Shown: piece by piece, positions 44,526 to 53,636 of the stretch | How the letters are laid out: each line of letters begins with the position of its first letter | How positions within the stretch are numbered: position 1 is the first letter of the stretch | Assembly (NCBI GenBank): GCA_034428935.1 | Contig: DAOUHB010000165.1 | Coordinates: forward strand, 1-64,000 | Reading direction: 5' to 3' | Length of the DNA stretch: 64,000 nucleotides | Source: JAAYZQ01 sp034428935 | GTDB taxonomy: Bacteria; Chloroflexota; Anaerolineae; JAAYZQ01 | The notes under the pieces: model-generated | Told to the model about the DNA's origin: nothing | Databases searched by the model: none | The model's input: only the letters and a program-made list of their open reading frames with translations | Translations under genes and position numbers: made by a program

Positions 44526-45459
44526 GGCTCACCTCCTCAAAGTAGCGCGTATAGATGTCGTCCAGGCTCGGCTCCTCGATGTCCAGCTTGAGCAGGCGGC
44601 CCCCGGCGGCCATGACAGCCTCCGCTGCCTCGGCCCGCAGGTCCCCGGAGGCAGCCACGGCATAGTGGTTCCGGTTCTCCTGCTCGACGCCGACGACGCC
44701 GGGCAACGCCTGGAGCGCCGCCGTCAGATCGGACGCGGGGCCGTCGGCCTGGAGGCGGATGTGGTAGCCGCCGCCCAGCACCTCCTGCGCGAGGTCGACC
44801 ACCGACCCTTCCAACTCCATGCGGCCTTTGCGAAAGAGGCCCACGCGGTCGCACACGGCCTGCACCTGGTGCAACAGGTGAGAGGAGAGAAGGACGGTGA
44901 TCCCTTCCTGCCTCAGGCCACGGATGGTCTGCAGGAAAGCGTGGGCTCCTTCCGGGTCCAGGCCCTGGGTCGGCTCGTCCATGATGACGAGCTGGGGCTC
45001 TTTCAGGAGCACGTCGGCCACGCCCAGCCGGCGGCGCATGCCCCGCGAAAAGGTGGACACCGGGCGGTCGGCCACGCCGGTCAGGCCCACGCGCTCCAGG
45101 GCATCGTCGATTCTCTGCCGGGCCCCGGCGCGCGACAGGCCGTTCAGTTGGGCGATGTAGCTCAGGTTAGCCCGCGCGCTCAGCTCGTCGTAGAAACCCA
45201 CCTCGTCGGGCATGTAGCCGACCCTGGCCTTGACGCTCAGGGGCTGGCGGGCAGGGTTCATGCCCAGCACCGTGACGCTGCCCGACGTCGGCTCGGTGAG
45301 GCCCAGGAGCATCAGGATGGTCGTCGTCTTGCCGGCGCCGTTGGGACCCAGGAGCCCAAAGATTTCGCCCGGGCGGATGCACAAATTGAGGCCGTCGACG
45401 GCGGCGTGGTCGCCGTACCATTTGCTCAGATCGTGCGTCTCGATCACATAGTCGCCCAT
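44509..45459 (-). CDS. ABC transporter ATP-binding protein
   Basis: 316 residues with Walker A GPNGAGKTT (near 40), a signature-type segment FSRGMRRRLGVADVL (near 140), Walker B LVIMDEPTQGLDPEG (near 160), and the H-loop SSHLLHQV. A C-terminal extension (DLTAALQALPGVVGVEQE) matches drug/Na+-export-type (CcmA/DrrA-like) subunits. The ATG at 45459 follows GGAGG. It is translationally coupled to the permease. Confidence 0.93.
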   Translation of the reverse strand: MGDYVIETHDLSKWYGDHAAVDGLNLCIRPGEIFGLLGPNGAGKTTTILMLLGLTEPTSGSVTVLGMNPARQPLSVKARVGYMPDEVGFYDELSARANLSYIAQLNGLSRAGARQRIDDALERVGLTGVADRPVSTFSRGMRRRLGVADVLLKEPQLVIMDEPTQGLDPEGAHAFLQTIRGLRQEGITVLLSSHLLHQVQAVCDRVGLFRKGRMELEGSVVDLAQEVLGGGYHIRLQADGPASDLTAALQALPGVVGVEQENRNHYAVAASGDLRAEAAEAVMAAGGRLLKLDIEEPSLDDIYTRYFEEVSHGVAS

Positions 45460-45479
45460 GGCGGGACCTCCTCCCCGTA

Positions 45480-46658
45480 TCATCGCCGGCCGAAGCGCAG
45501 GACTGCCAGGCCTACAACCCCCACGGCCACGGCGATGAGGCCCACGCCCACGATGCCCCATAGCGTCGAGGTTAGGACCGTAATGCGAAGCTCGGCCGAC
45601 TTGTTGGAGCTGCCTTCCGGCTGGGCGCGCACCGTGACCATGTAATCGCCGGCCAACGCCTTTTCGGCGGGCCGCAGGTTGGCCGTGACCTCCACCTGCT
45701 CGCCGGCCGGCACCTCACCGATCTCCTCGGGCTCAAAGGTCACCGACCATCCCGACGGCTGGCTGGCGCTCATCTTGACGCGGCGGGCGGGGGCGCTGCC
45801 GGTGTTGCGCACGATCACCTTCAGGGGCGTCTCCTGTCCGGCATAGGCCTCGGCCGACAGGCGCTCGTCGGGCGTAGTAACGCTCAGGTTCGCCTCGCCG
45901 GTGATCTCGGCCACCAGCGATAGGCTGGCCTGGGTGCCGCCGCCCTCGGCGCGCACCTCCAGGGGATAGGTCCCCGCGGGCAGCTCGAGGAAGGGCTCGG
46001 CCTGGATACTCAGGCTCTTGGAGGCGTTGGCTTCCAGGGGCAGGCTGGTCACCTCCGTCCCGCCCGTCTGGATGGTGACCTCGAAGCCGACCGGGGCCTC
46101 GGCCACCAGGTTGACCGTCAGGTCCTCGTCGCCCTCGTTCTTCAGTTGGGCGGTGTAGCGAAAGGTGCTGCTTGGTCCCCCCCTGGCAGTGGGAAGGCCG
46201 GTATCGAACGTCAACCTGGCCGGAACCCGCTCCTCGACGGTCAGCTCCAGGGGCAGGCGGACGCTGGCGCTTTCACCCCGCCCCAGCACGATGAACCGGT
46301 GCACGCCCCCGGCGACGTCGTCTGCCGGCTCGAGCCGGAGCTCGACCGAAACATCTTCTCGGGGCTCGACGAACACCGACTTGACGAGGGTGTTCCCACC
46401 CCAGAAGGTGGCGGTCCAGCCCTCGGGGATCTCTTCCATCTCCAGGGAAACGATCTCGGGCTCTGCCCCGCCGCGCACCGTCAGGTCTATCTCGGAGCTT
46501 TCGTCAAAACCGATGACCCGGCTGGGATAGGCGGTAAAGAGCATCAACTCGAGATCCTCTTGGCCCGAGGGGCCATCCTGTGCCAGGGCAGGCACGGCCA
46601 GGGCCAGCAGCAACAGCACGACAGTTAGCGAGGTAACAGCTCTCCACAAGCGTCTCAT
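45480..46658 (-). CDS. NEW3-domain (alpha-galactosidase-associated type) membrane protein
   Basis: About 392 residues: signal peptide (AVTSLTVVLLLLALAVPALAQ), two or three Ig-like NEW3 repeats with paired phrases such as TVRGGAEPEIVSLEMEEIPEGW and VIVRNTGSAPARRVKMSASQPSGW, and a C-terminal membrane helix (WGIVGVGLIAVAVGVVGLAVL). Proteins of this kind often precede an ABC ATPase/permease pair and are thought to act outside the cell with it. The ATG at 46658 has GGAGGAG upstream; the ATPase starts 20 bp after its stop. Confidence 0.8.
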   Translation of the reverse strand: MRRLWRAVTSLTVVLLLLALAVPALAQDGPSGQEDLELMLFTAYPSRVIGFDESSEIDLTVRGGAEPEIVSLEMEEIPEGWTATFWGGNTLVKSVFVEPREDVSVELRLEPADDVAGGVHRFIVLGRGESASVRLPLELTVEERVPARLTFDTGLPTARGGPSSTFRYTAQLKNEGDEDLTVNLVAEAPVGFEVTIQTGGTEVTSLPLEANASKSLSIQAEPFLELPAGTYPLEVRAEGGGTQASLSLVAEITGEANLSVTTPDERLSAEAYAGQETPLKVIVRNTGSAPARRVKMSASQPSGWSVTFEPEEIGEVPAGEQVEVTANLRPAEKALAGDYMVTVRAQPEGSSNKSAELRITVLTSTLWGIVGVGLIAVAVGVVGLAVLRFGRR

Positions 46659-46732
46659 CGTTATCTCCTCCTTTAGATAGATCTTCAGACCCTTGTGCTC
46701 GGTCGTACTCCACACTCCATGGGGCCGGCAGA

Positions 46733-46766
46733 GACGGGCGGGGAGAGAGCCCATCCACCGCCCGTC
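46733..46766 (-). terminator. Hairpin between hsp20 and the exporter operon
   Basis: GACGGGCGG (46733-46741) and CCGCCCGTC (46758-46766), with a 16-nt loop, just after the Hsp20 stop. The same 9-bp stem occurs in the terminator at 57378-57413. No T-run is seen. Confidence 0.55.
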
Positions 46767-46782
46767 CCTGTCCAGGCCCAGA

Positions 46783-47268
46783 TTACCACCGTTCAGCGGT
46801 TCTGGACTCGCCGGACCTGACCTTGATTGTCTTGGGCTTGATCTCTTCTGATTTGGGGAACTCGAGGGTCAACACGCCATCGGCATAGTCGGTATTCACC
46901 CGGTCGGTCTCCAGGCCGGCCGGCAGCGTGACAGACCGGCGATAGGTGCCCAGGCGGCGCTCGCGCCGCAAATAGTTCTCGTCCTTGACCTCTCGTTCTT
47001 CTCGGGCCTCGGCCTTGATGGTGGGGCTATCGCCGGTGACCGACACGTCTATGTCTTCGGCCTTGACGCCGGGGATGGCGGTCCTGACCACGACCGCCGC
47101 CTCGGTCTCGTACATGTCCACGGCCATCGACATCCCTTCACCGTCGGCGCGGTCCATGAGCGGGCGGAAGAACCAGTCTTCGAACGCCCTATCAAAGAAC
47201 CGATCAAACATGTCCTGCATCGAGACCAGATCTCTCCTTGGCTCCCAGCGAGTCATATTTCTTGCCAT
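46783..47268 (-). CDS. Hsp20/alpha-crystallin small heat-shock protein
   Basis: 161 residues. A short N-terminal arm rich in Arg and Phe is followed by the alpha-crystallin domain (VDMYETEAAVVVRTAIPGVK through ADGVLTLEFPKSEE) with the A-x-x-x-G-V-L motif. The C-terminal extension lacks a clear IxI/V motif. It protects unfolded proteins. The ATG at 47268 follows GAGAGGAGG. Four direct repeats 11 bp apart stand upstream, so it may be under response-regulator control. Confidence 0.9.
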   Translation of the reverse strand: MARNMTRWEPRRDLVSMQDMFDRFFDRAFEDWFFRPLMDRADGEGMSMAVDMYETEAAVVVRTAIPGVKAEDIDVSVTGDSPTIKAEAREEREVKDENYLRRERRLGTYRRSVTLPAGLETDRVNTDYADGVLTLEFPKSEEIKPKTIKVRSGESRTAERW

Positions 47269-47419
47269 TAACAGACACCTCCTCTCTAAAGGTTTCCACA
47301 GCCCGGATACCGGTATCCACACTTCCACATCTCAAGACGCGCAGACGTGGTTGCCCACGCAGCCGCTCGCTCTCTTGATTTGTGGTGTTTGGCTTTGCCC
47401 CGACAATTAGCAAAGGTTT

Positions 47420-47458
47420 GTTAGAACTGCATTAGATGAACGTTAGAGATCTGTTAGA
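47420..47458 (-). promoter_or_regulatory. Four direct repeats with an 11-bp period (PhoB/OmpR-type boxes)
   Basis: On the plus strand GTTAGA, ATTAGA, GTTAGA and GTTAGA begin at 47420, 47431, 47442 and 47453, exactly one helix turn apart. Read leftward they are TCTAAY boxes, and a TGCTAAT (-10-like) sequence follows about 7 bp after the last, as in promoters activated from the -35 side by OmpR/PhoB-family regulators. The hsp20 gene is the downstream target. Confidence 0.75.
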
Positions 47459-47500
47459 TTTTTGGCTTCCGGCCGGGCGGGAACAAAGACGACGGCGTTT

Positions 47501-49912
47501 TTAGATCTCTTCCAGGTATTGGACGACGTCCACTGCCGTCCGGCGGCCGGCCGCCGCTGCCTCAGCCACGGTTCCCTCGTCTTCGGGGCGGCCGCAGACG
47601 AACGTCCCGGGCGAAGCGGTCCATGCCTGGCGCAGATCTGCCGGCTGCAATCCTGTCCCATCCGCCTCTGCCAAACCGGAGGGACCGGCGTACAGGACCA
47701 GCGCCTCGTGCGATACGCGCACGTTATCTACGAAACCCTGCTCAAGCTTCCGACCACCAAGGAAGACGATCCCGGCCTGCAAAATCCCCTCCACATCCCG
47801 CCCCAATGCGGCCGGCGGCACCCCCTCGGGAAGCCACCGGGCGAGCCGGTCGCCCGGCAGTGCATGCTCGTCGTACAGCTCCACGGCGCATCCCGCCAGC
47901 GCCAGGTAGTAGGCGCAGCTCAAGCCTGCAACGCCCGCCCCTACGACGGCAACCTTCCGGTCCCTCCTGGTTCCAGCCCGGGGAAGCCACCCTTCGGGCC
48001 CTGCCGCCTCACAGGCCCAGCGCTCCAGCTCGGCGATGCGCACCGCATCCCCGGCATAGGTTCGCCGGTGGCAGCGGCGCTGGCACAGCTCGTCCACGGG
48101 GCAGGCATAACCACACACCTCCGAAAAGGGGTTACGCTGGCGCAACAGGCGCGCGGCCCCGGCGTAATTCTGGGCCTCCATTCGCCGCAGAAATCCGGGC
48201 ACGTCGACGCCGGCCGGGCAATCGGCGACGCAGGCCGGGTGCTCGCAGCCCTGGCATTGCGCCGCGGCCAGGTGCGCGTTCTCCCCGGATATCGCCTCCG
48301 TGCCCCCGAAGGCTGGCCGCCTGTAGGGTAGCTCCACGAAATGAACGTACTGCTTCGGAAATCTGCGCCGGTCATAGTCCTTCTTGTGCAGGTCGCGCAG
48401 GACGACGCAGGCCGCCCCCACCCCGGAGACGACGGTGGCCGGGGCGCCGGTGGCCATCACCGTCGAATCGCCGCAGAAATACAGGTTCTTCCACTCGCTC
48501 CTGGCGTGCAGACGACGGAGCATCTCCTGGCCGATCATGTTCTTGGGCCCGCCCACCGCCCCGCCGTTTTTCAGCAGGTAGCGCTCGATGGTCGTGGGCG
48601 TCCCCACGATCATTCTCTGAATGTGATCGCGAAAGCCGGGATAGTGCTGCTCGATCTGGTCCACCATGCGGTTCGCTTCTTGCACCTTCAGCGCCCTGTA
48701 CTCGGCGGATCGGTACGCCGGGTCGGCGGGGCCCGGCCACGAGCACAGGTTGGGCGCAATGGCCGTGATCACCAGCTTGTCGGGCGGGCACAGCGTTTTG
48801 TCGACCAGGGCGTTGACGTACAGCGTCAGGTCCGAGCTGTCGATCTCTTTCCGGTTCTCGATAAACACCTCCCAGGGCAGGACGCCCGCCGGCAGCGCCT
48901 CGCGGTCGACGACGAGATAGAGCGTCATGCTGGGATAGGTCGGGACGAGGGATTGGGCCCAGGCCAGGCGCTCGGGTGAAATGTGCTCGGGCCTGACCAG
49001 CTTGCCATAGATGTTCCACACCGTCGCGTTGGCCACCACGCGGCCGGCCGGGATCTCCAGGCCGTTGTCCAGGCGAACGCCGTAGGCGGTTCCCTCCCGG
49101 ATGAGGATCTCGTCCACCAGGTGGCGGTACAGCGTCTGCCCGCCATAGCGCTCGAAGGCTTTTTCGATCTTGTTGGGCAGCATCTGTGCCCCGCCGGCGG
49201 GATAGTACACCCCGCCGATGTGATTGTCCAGGAACATGGTGGCTGCCAGGACGGCCGGGGTCTCGGCGGCAGTGCAATAGCAGTAGGCCGAGCACAGCTT
49301 GTCATAGAAGTCGAATATCTCGGGCGTGGAAAAATACTCCTCCAGGAGGGTCCGCGTGCTGGTGGAGAGCAGCTTGCGCATCTTGAGCATGCCCAGGGGA
49401 TTGCTCAGCAGGCTGCGCAGCCCCTGCCGCGCCGAATATTCGGAAGGAGGGACCACCACCTCGTTCTTGACGACAATGTTCTCGTACAGCTTGTACAAGG
49501 CGGCATAGAACGCGCGGATGTTTTCCTTCTCCGCGGGGAACAGCCGGCCAAGCTCCTCCACAAAGCGCGGCACGTCCGGCCAGAACACCACCTCCCTGCC
49601 CTCGATGGTCATCCGGGCCAGGGTGGGGTGCGCCACGACGTCGATGGGCTCCTCCAGCTCGTTCATCAGGAAGCGAAACGGCTTGAACCCCTTCTCGCCA
49701 AAGCCATAGAGCATGGCCGTTCCGACGTCAAACACAACGCCCTGGCGCTTGAAAGACGTGCACGAGCCCCCCGGCTTGTCCTGCTGGTCGATCATCAGCA
49801 CCGACAGGCCGCGCTTGGCCAGCAGGCTGGCCGCCGCCATCCCACCCAGCCCGGCGCCGACGACGATCACGTCGTACCGATCCCGCAGCACGGCATCTTC
49901 CAATAGTCTCAT
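47501..49912 (-). CDS. CrtI-like flavoprotein fused to an Fe-S and GltD-like module
   Basis: About 803 residues. Residues 1 to about 505 form a phytoene desaturase/CrtISO-type FAD domain (VIVVGAGLGGMAAASLLAKRG near 15-35, with the C-terminal FAD segment near NLYFCGDSTVMAT). Then comes a GltD-like Fe-S domain, CQGCEHPACVADCP near 553 and CGYACPVDELCQRRCHR near 600. A second Rossmann motif (VVGAGVAGLSCAYYLALAG near 660) follows, with no clear NAD(P)H domain. The redox module may supply electrons to the desaturase/saturase part. ATG 49912 has AGGTGA upstream; ATG 49930 is the alternative. Confidence 0.8.
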   Translation of the reverse strand: MRLLEDAVLRDRYDVIVVGAGLGGMAAASLLAKRGLSVLMIDQQDKPGGSCTSFKRQGVVFDVGTAMLYGFGEKGFKPFRFLMNELEEPIDVVAHPTLARMTIEGREVVFWPDVPRFVEELGRLFPAEKENIRAFYAALYKLYENIVVKNEVVVPPSEYSARQGLRSLLSNPLGMLKMRKLLSTSTRTLLEEYFSTPEIFDFYDKLCSAYCYCTAAETPAVLAATMFLDNHIGGVYYPAGGAQMLPNKIEKAFERYGGQTLYRHLVDEILIREGTAYGVRLDNGLEIPAGRVVANATVWNIYGKLVRPEHISPERLAWAQSLVPTYPSMTLYLVVDREALPAGVLPWEVFIENRKEIDSSDLTLYVNALVDKTLCPPDKLVITAIAPNLCSWPGPADPAYRSAEYRALKVQEANRMVDQIEQHYPGFRDHIQRMIVGTPTTIERYLLKNGGAVGGPKNMIGQEMLRRLHARSEWKNLYFCGDSTVMATGAPATVVSGVGAACVVLRDLHKKDYDRRRFPKQYVHFVELPYRRPAFGGTEAISGENAHLAAAQCQGCEHPACVADCPAGVDVPGFLRRMEAQNYAGAARLLRQRNPFSEVCGYACPVDELCQRRCHRRTYAGDAVRIAELERWACEAAGPEGWLPRAGTRRDRKVAVVGAGVAGLSCAYYLALAGCAVELYDEHALPGDRLARWLPEGVPPAALGRDVEGILQAGIVFLGGRKLEQGFVDNVRVSHEALVLYAGPSGLAEADGTGLQPADLRQAWTASPGTFVCGRPEDEGTVAEAAAAGRRTAVDVVQYLEEI

Positions 49913-49919
49913 TCGATCG

Positions 49920-51512
49920 TCACCTGGCATCCTTTCGTGTATCGGCCGGGGCGATGGCGCGCCCCCCTTTGGTCGACCGGAGGATCCTCTTGGCGGCCAG
50001 CTTTCCGGTCAGCACCGCCACCGGCGACCCACCGGGCGAAAAAGACCAGTGCCCGGCCATCAGCAGGTTGGGAACGGGCGTCTCCACGCTGCGCGCGATG
50101 CGAAACAGGCTCGTCCGCTGAAAGGCCTTCTCGCGCTCGTAGCTCCAGCCCATGATGGCCCCCTGAAAGTTCGACGTGCGCCGTTGCAGCGTATACGGCG
50201 TCGCCGTGGCACACAGCTCGACGTGATGGGACAGGCCGGGGATGAACGTCTCCAGGCTGGCGACCATCTGGCGCGCAACCTTCTCGTTCAGCCGGCGATA
50301 GCCCTCGGTTGGCTTCCCGCCGTCCAGGCCCCAGTTGCGCGCATAGTGCCATGACGTCAGCGCCGAGAGGATGAGGCCGGTTTTCCCCCTGGGCGCCAGG
50401 CTCGCCTGGCGGAGGCAGGGCACCGAGAGCTCCTGCGGCACGCGGGCAAAATAGTCCTCACGGTCGCGGTCCGCTTCCCCAATGCCGGTCAGATCGGGGG
50501 CGTAGAACAGGTGCCCGCATCCCTGTAGATTCAACTGCTCGACGGGAATGTCGAGCCCCAGGAAGACGGCAAAGGTCGAATGGGAGGGCTCGGCCGCCAG
50601 CAGCTTCCTGGTGAACGACGGGGGGACAGCCGCCGCGGGCATCAACTCCGTGAAGGTCTGGCGTGCATCGCCGGCGGCCACGACGTGCCAGGCACGCAGC
50701 TCGGTTCCGTCGGACAGCGCGACACCGCTCGCGCGCCCGTGCTCCAGGCAGATGCGGGCCACCCGGGTGTTCAGCAAGATCTCCCCGCCCGCTGCCTCGA
50801 TTGCTCCGGCCAGCGCCGTGGGCACGGCCTGGATACCATCCTCCGGGTAGTAGTAATCCAGGAACATGCTGAAATAGGCCAGGCCGAACAGGGCGCCGGT
50901 TCCATCGGGGAAGAGATGGCTCAGCAGGTTGACCAGGGCCGGGTTGGAAAGGCGCTTGCCCAGGTAACGCCGTAGGGGAGCACGGACGTGCATGAGGGTC
51001 GCCGGGAGGTGGCCAAGGGCAGCGAGGCGATCTTTTGGCCGCGATTCGGGCGCCGCTGTCTCGCCGGGCAGCTCGTCGAAAGAGGAGCGCACGAGTCCCA
51101 CCAGCGCGCCGAGAAGATCCCCGATGTGCAGCACATCGGCCAGCACCTCCTGCAGGCCATCCCTCTGGTCGGGAAAGTGCCCCGCCAGGAACTGGAAGTA
51201 TGCCTCAACGTCCGCCAGGCTCTGGATGGGATGCACGGTTTTCTCGGTGATCAGCGCCACAGGGCTCTTGTGCAAGCGCACCTGCGACAGCAGGCCAAGC
51301 TCGGCGAGCATGGGGATCAGAATTCCGGCATTCTCCACGGCCTTGATGCCGCCGTCGAACAGGTAGCCGTCCTGCCAGAACGAATTGAACAGGCCGCCGA
51401 CCTGCCCGGCCTGTTCGCACACCAGCACGCGGGCGCCGCCTCTGGCCAGGTACGCCGCCGCCGTCAACCCCGAGATGCCCGCACCGATGACAATCGCATC
51501 GTAATCAGCCAT
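49920..51512 (-). CDS. CrtI/CrtISO-like FAD-dependent oxidoreductase
   Basis: About 530 residues with an N-terminal Rossmann motif (AIVIGAGISGLTAAAYLARGG, 6-26) and a late FAD-binding stretch (NLLMAGHWSFSPGG). It belongs to the phytoene desaturase/carotene isomerase/retinol saturase family. It starts at ATG 51512 behind GGGAGG. The second CrtI-like gene overlaps or abuts its stop, and a glycosyltransferase ends 9 bp upstream of it, so all are in one operon. Substrate may be an isoprenoid or another polyene lipid; no carotenoid backbone genes are in the window. Confidence 0.82.
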   Translation of the reverse strand: MADYDAIVIGAGISGLTAAAYLARGGARVLVCEQAGQVGGLFNSFWQDGYLFDGGIKAVENAGILIPMLAELGLLSQVRLHKSPVALITEKTVHPIQSLADVEAYFQFLAGHFPDQRDGLQEVLADVLHIGDLLGALVGLVRSSFDELPGETAAPESRPKDRLAALGHLPATLMHVRAPLRRYLGKRLSNPALVNLLSHLFPDGTGALFGLAYFSMFLDYYYPEDGIQAVPTALAGAIEAAGGEILLNTRVARICLEHGRASGVALSDGTELRAWHVVAAGDARQTFTELMPAAAVPPSFTRKLLAAEPSHSTFAVFLGLDIPVEQLNLQGCGHLFYAPDLTGIGEADRDREDYFARVPQELSVPCLRQASLAPRGKTGLILSALTSWHYARNWGLDGGKPTEGYRRLNEKVARQMVASLETFIPGLSHHVELCATATPYTLQRRTSNFQGAIMGWSYEREKAFQRTSLFRIARSVETPVPNLLMAGHWSFSPGGSPVAVLTGKLAAKRILRSTKGGRAIAPADTRKDAR

Positions 51513-51520
51513 GATCCTCC

Positions 51521-52681
51521 CTACCATAACCTGGCCCGTGGACAGGCCAGGGACCGGCCTTTCCAGGTGAGGCCGCCGGTGAGGCTTAGCCACATCGAAC
51601 GAAAGGCCACGACCTCCATGACAAGCAGTGTGACGGGATAGAGGGCCGCCGGCGCCAGGGGCAGACCCAGGCGGCGATAGGAGAACAACCACAAGACCAG
51701 CGCCAGCGCGATGCAGCCCAGGACGGCGGCGAGTGGCACATCCAGTGCCGAACCCAGTGCGTAGCGGCCCAGATCGTAGACTGGTTTCAGGAACAGCACC
51801 AGCAGCCACAGCCAGGCGAACAGGTAGGGCACCAGCCGGAAGCCAAAGGCGGCGAACAGGTTTTTGGCAAAGCCTGCATACGCCTCCCGGCCGCTCCGGT
51901 ACATGCGGCAGGAGATCAGGTGCGCCACTTCCATCATGCGCCAGCGGTAGCCCATGGCCGCGAACCGCCTGGCCAGTGCCAGGTCCTCCGGGATCGAGGA
52001 GCGGACGGCCTGGTGGCCGCCGGTCTCCTGGTAGGCAGCGCGCCGGATCACCAGCACCTGCCCTATGGCGCAAGCCAGCGCCGGGAGCTTGACGCGGTAG
52101 GCCAGCGCCAGGGGCGTGAAGGAGTACATCACCCAGGAAAAGAATGGCACCAGCAGCTTCTCACCCCACGTCAGCACCTCCTGCCGTGGAAAGCCGCTCA
52201 TCAGATCGGCACCCTCGCCTTCCATGGCAGTCACCACCGCGCGCACCGCTCCGGGCCGGTGAAAGGTGTCCGCATCGGTGAAAAAGAGCAGGTCGCCGGC
52301 TGCCTGTGCCGCGAGCTGGGCACAGGCCCAGTTCTTCCCCGACCAGCCTGCCTCCAGTGGCCGGCCGGCCAGCACCTTCAGCCGCGCGTCGCAGCCCGCC
52401 AGCGCTTCGAGGATCGCGCGGGTCCGATCCGTGGATTCGTCGTCCAGGGCCAGCACCTCAAAATCCGAGTAGTCCTGCGCGAGCAGCGAGCGGATGCAGC
52501 GCTCGACGTTGCGTTCTTCGTTGCGCGCCGGCACAAGGATGGAGACCCTGGGAAACCGCGCCGGGGCAGGGTGCCGCAGCGCTCGCCGCATGGTCCGCGT
52601 GTTGCTCAACACGATGGCGATCAGGATCACCTGAAAGATGAGGATGTCATAGATCGGGTCGTGTATCAGGAGCCGGCTCAT
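51521..52681 (-). CDS. Family 2 glycosyltransferase, membrane-bound (CrtQ/CruC-like)
   Basis: 386 residues. An N-terminal helix (DILIFQVILIAIVL) is followed by the GT-A domain with VSILVPARNEERNVERCI (about 46-63), the metal motif FFTDADT (near 133), and the EDLALARR acceptor-site block (near 236). The three or four C-terminal membrane helices resemble carotenoid/lipid glycosyltransferases CrtQ/CruC. It lies between an acyltransferase and the two flavoproteins, suggesting glycosylation and acylation of a membrane polyene or isoprenoid alcohol. Confidence 0.82.
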   Translation of the reverse strand: MSRLLIHDPIYDILIFQVILIAIVLSNTRTMRRALRHPAPARFPRVSILVPARNEERNVERCIRSLLAQDYSDFEVLALDDESTDRTRAILEALAGCDARLKVLAGRPLEAGWSGKNWACAQLAAQAAGDLLFFTDADTFHRPGAVRAVVTAMEGEGADLMSGFPRQEVLTWGEKLLVPFFSWVMYSFTPLALAYRVKLPALACAIGQVLVIRRAAYQETGGHQAVRSSIPEDLALARRFAAMGYRWRMMEVAHLISCRMYRSGREAYAGFAKNLFAAFGFRLVPYLFAWLWLLVLFLKPVYDLGRYALGSALDVPLAAVLGCIALALVLWLFSYRRLGLPLAPAALYPVTLLVMEVVAFRSMWLSLTGGLTWKGRSLACPRARLW

Positions 52682-52694
52682 CCGTCGCCGTCCC

Positions 52695-53306
52695 TCAGGT
52701 CGAGAGCCGGCCCGCGAGCCAGGGACGCAAGTGAGGTCGCCGGCCCAGATCCCCGCGGTGGGTCCAGGTCAGGATGACGGACTGGCCGGCCAGCACGGCC
52801 AGGAGCAAGGGGTCGGGCATCCAGGCGAGCAAAACGACGCCCAACCCAATGACGGTCAGCAACACGGCCCAGCCACTCGCGTCGAGCAGCGCGGTCCAGA
52901 AAAGGACCAGCAGCAGCGCCGGCAGGGGCACGCGCCATAGGGTCAAGCCGATCCATACGCCAAACGAGACGGCAAGGCCTTTTCCACCTCTGAAGCGAAG
53001 GAAGGGCGAAAAGGCGTGCCCCAGGAGGGCGGCCGTGGCAACCAGGTACATGGGCAGGCCGCGGATGCCCAGGTCGAAGTAGGCCACTCCCACCGGTGCG
53101 GCTCCCTTGCTGACGTCGAGCATCAATGCCAGCAGCCCGGGCAGCGCGCCGCCGGCCCGAAAGGCATTGGTCGCACCGGGGTTGCCGTCGCCAAAGCGCC
53201 GCACATCCGTCCGGCAAAAGATTCTGCCCAGCCAGACGGAGAACGGGAGCGAGCCGCACAGGAAGGCCAGCAGGATCAGCGCAAGGGAAAGCGCCATCGA
53301 CGTCAC
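52695..53306 (-). CDS. PlsY-family acyl-phosphate acyltransferase
   Basis: 203 residues, about five membrane helices, with the three PlsY motifs: GSLPFSVWLGR (18-28), GDGNPGATNAFRAGG (39-53) and GHAFSPFLRFRGGKG (near 96-110). PlsY transfers acyl from acyl-phosphate to glycerol 3-phosphate; this copy is in a lipid-modifying operon and may acylate another acceptor. The GTG at 53306 has GGAG at the right distance; an ATG three codons later is possible. It is the first gene of the operon, behind the promoter at 53385-53413. Confidence 0.85.
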   Translation of the reverse strand: MTSMALSLALILLAFLCGSLPFSVWLGRIFCRTDVRRFGDGNPGATNAFRAGGALPGLLALMLDVSKGAAPVGVAYFDLGIRGLPMYLVATAALLGHAFSPFLRFRGGKGLAVSFGVWIGLTLWRVPLPALLLVLFWTALLDASGWAVLLTVIGLGVVLLAWMPDPLLLAVLAGQSVILTWTHRGDLGRRPHLRPWLAGRLST

Positions 53307-53358
53307 ATGGTTCTCCGACGACAGATTCCCTGGAGGGTTGGAGCACGATGGGAAGACA

Positions 53359-53413
53359 GCGCGCTCCAGGGGGTCCCTGCCAGAATTATATCAAACAACA
53401 GAGTGGGCGTCAA
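53359..53413 (-). promoter_or_regulatory. Promoter and shared operator-like box of the lipid operon
   Basis: Leftward: TTGACG (53408-53413), a 17-bp spacer, TATAAT (53385-53390). The box GCGCGCTCCAGGGGGTCCC (53359-53377, plus-strand reading) lies right after the -10 and recurs before the DUF2177 gene. Confidence 0.8.
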
Positions 53414-53636
53414 CCAGGTTTTCGCGGTTGGCCGCGCTTGCTCAAGAGGATACCCGGGATCTCACCGTCCCGCGACGTACTCGGGTGCCACGCGGCAAGC
53501 CCGTGTAGGAGCGCGTGACACCTGACTCGAGCCTTGGCGAGAAGCTCAGGCTGGGCTATCCTGGGCCGAGCATTCTCTCTTTTCTATGGCGTCCCACGCC
53601 CACGGTGCCCCACAGCGTCGAGATCTTTTCGGTCTC
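53414..53636. other. Non-coding gap between the lipid operon promoter and DUF2177
   Basis: No convincing gene, hairpin or repeat beyond the promoter elements. Short open frames here lack third-base G/C bias and ribosome sites. Confidence 0.6.

Noticed and set aside
47501..49912. Two separate genes merged by a lost stop in the CrtI/GltD protein
   Set aside because: The frame is continuous, with no start codon plus ribosome site at the junction near residue 505-550 and steady codon usage, so a true fusion is more likely. Homologues would settle it.
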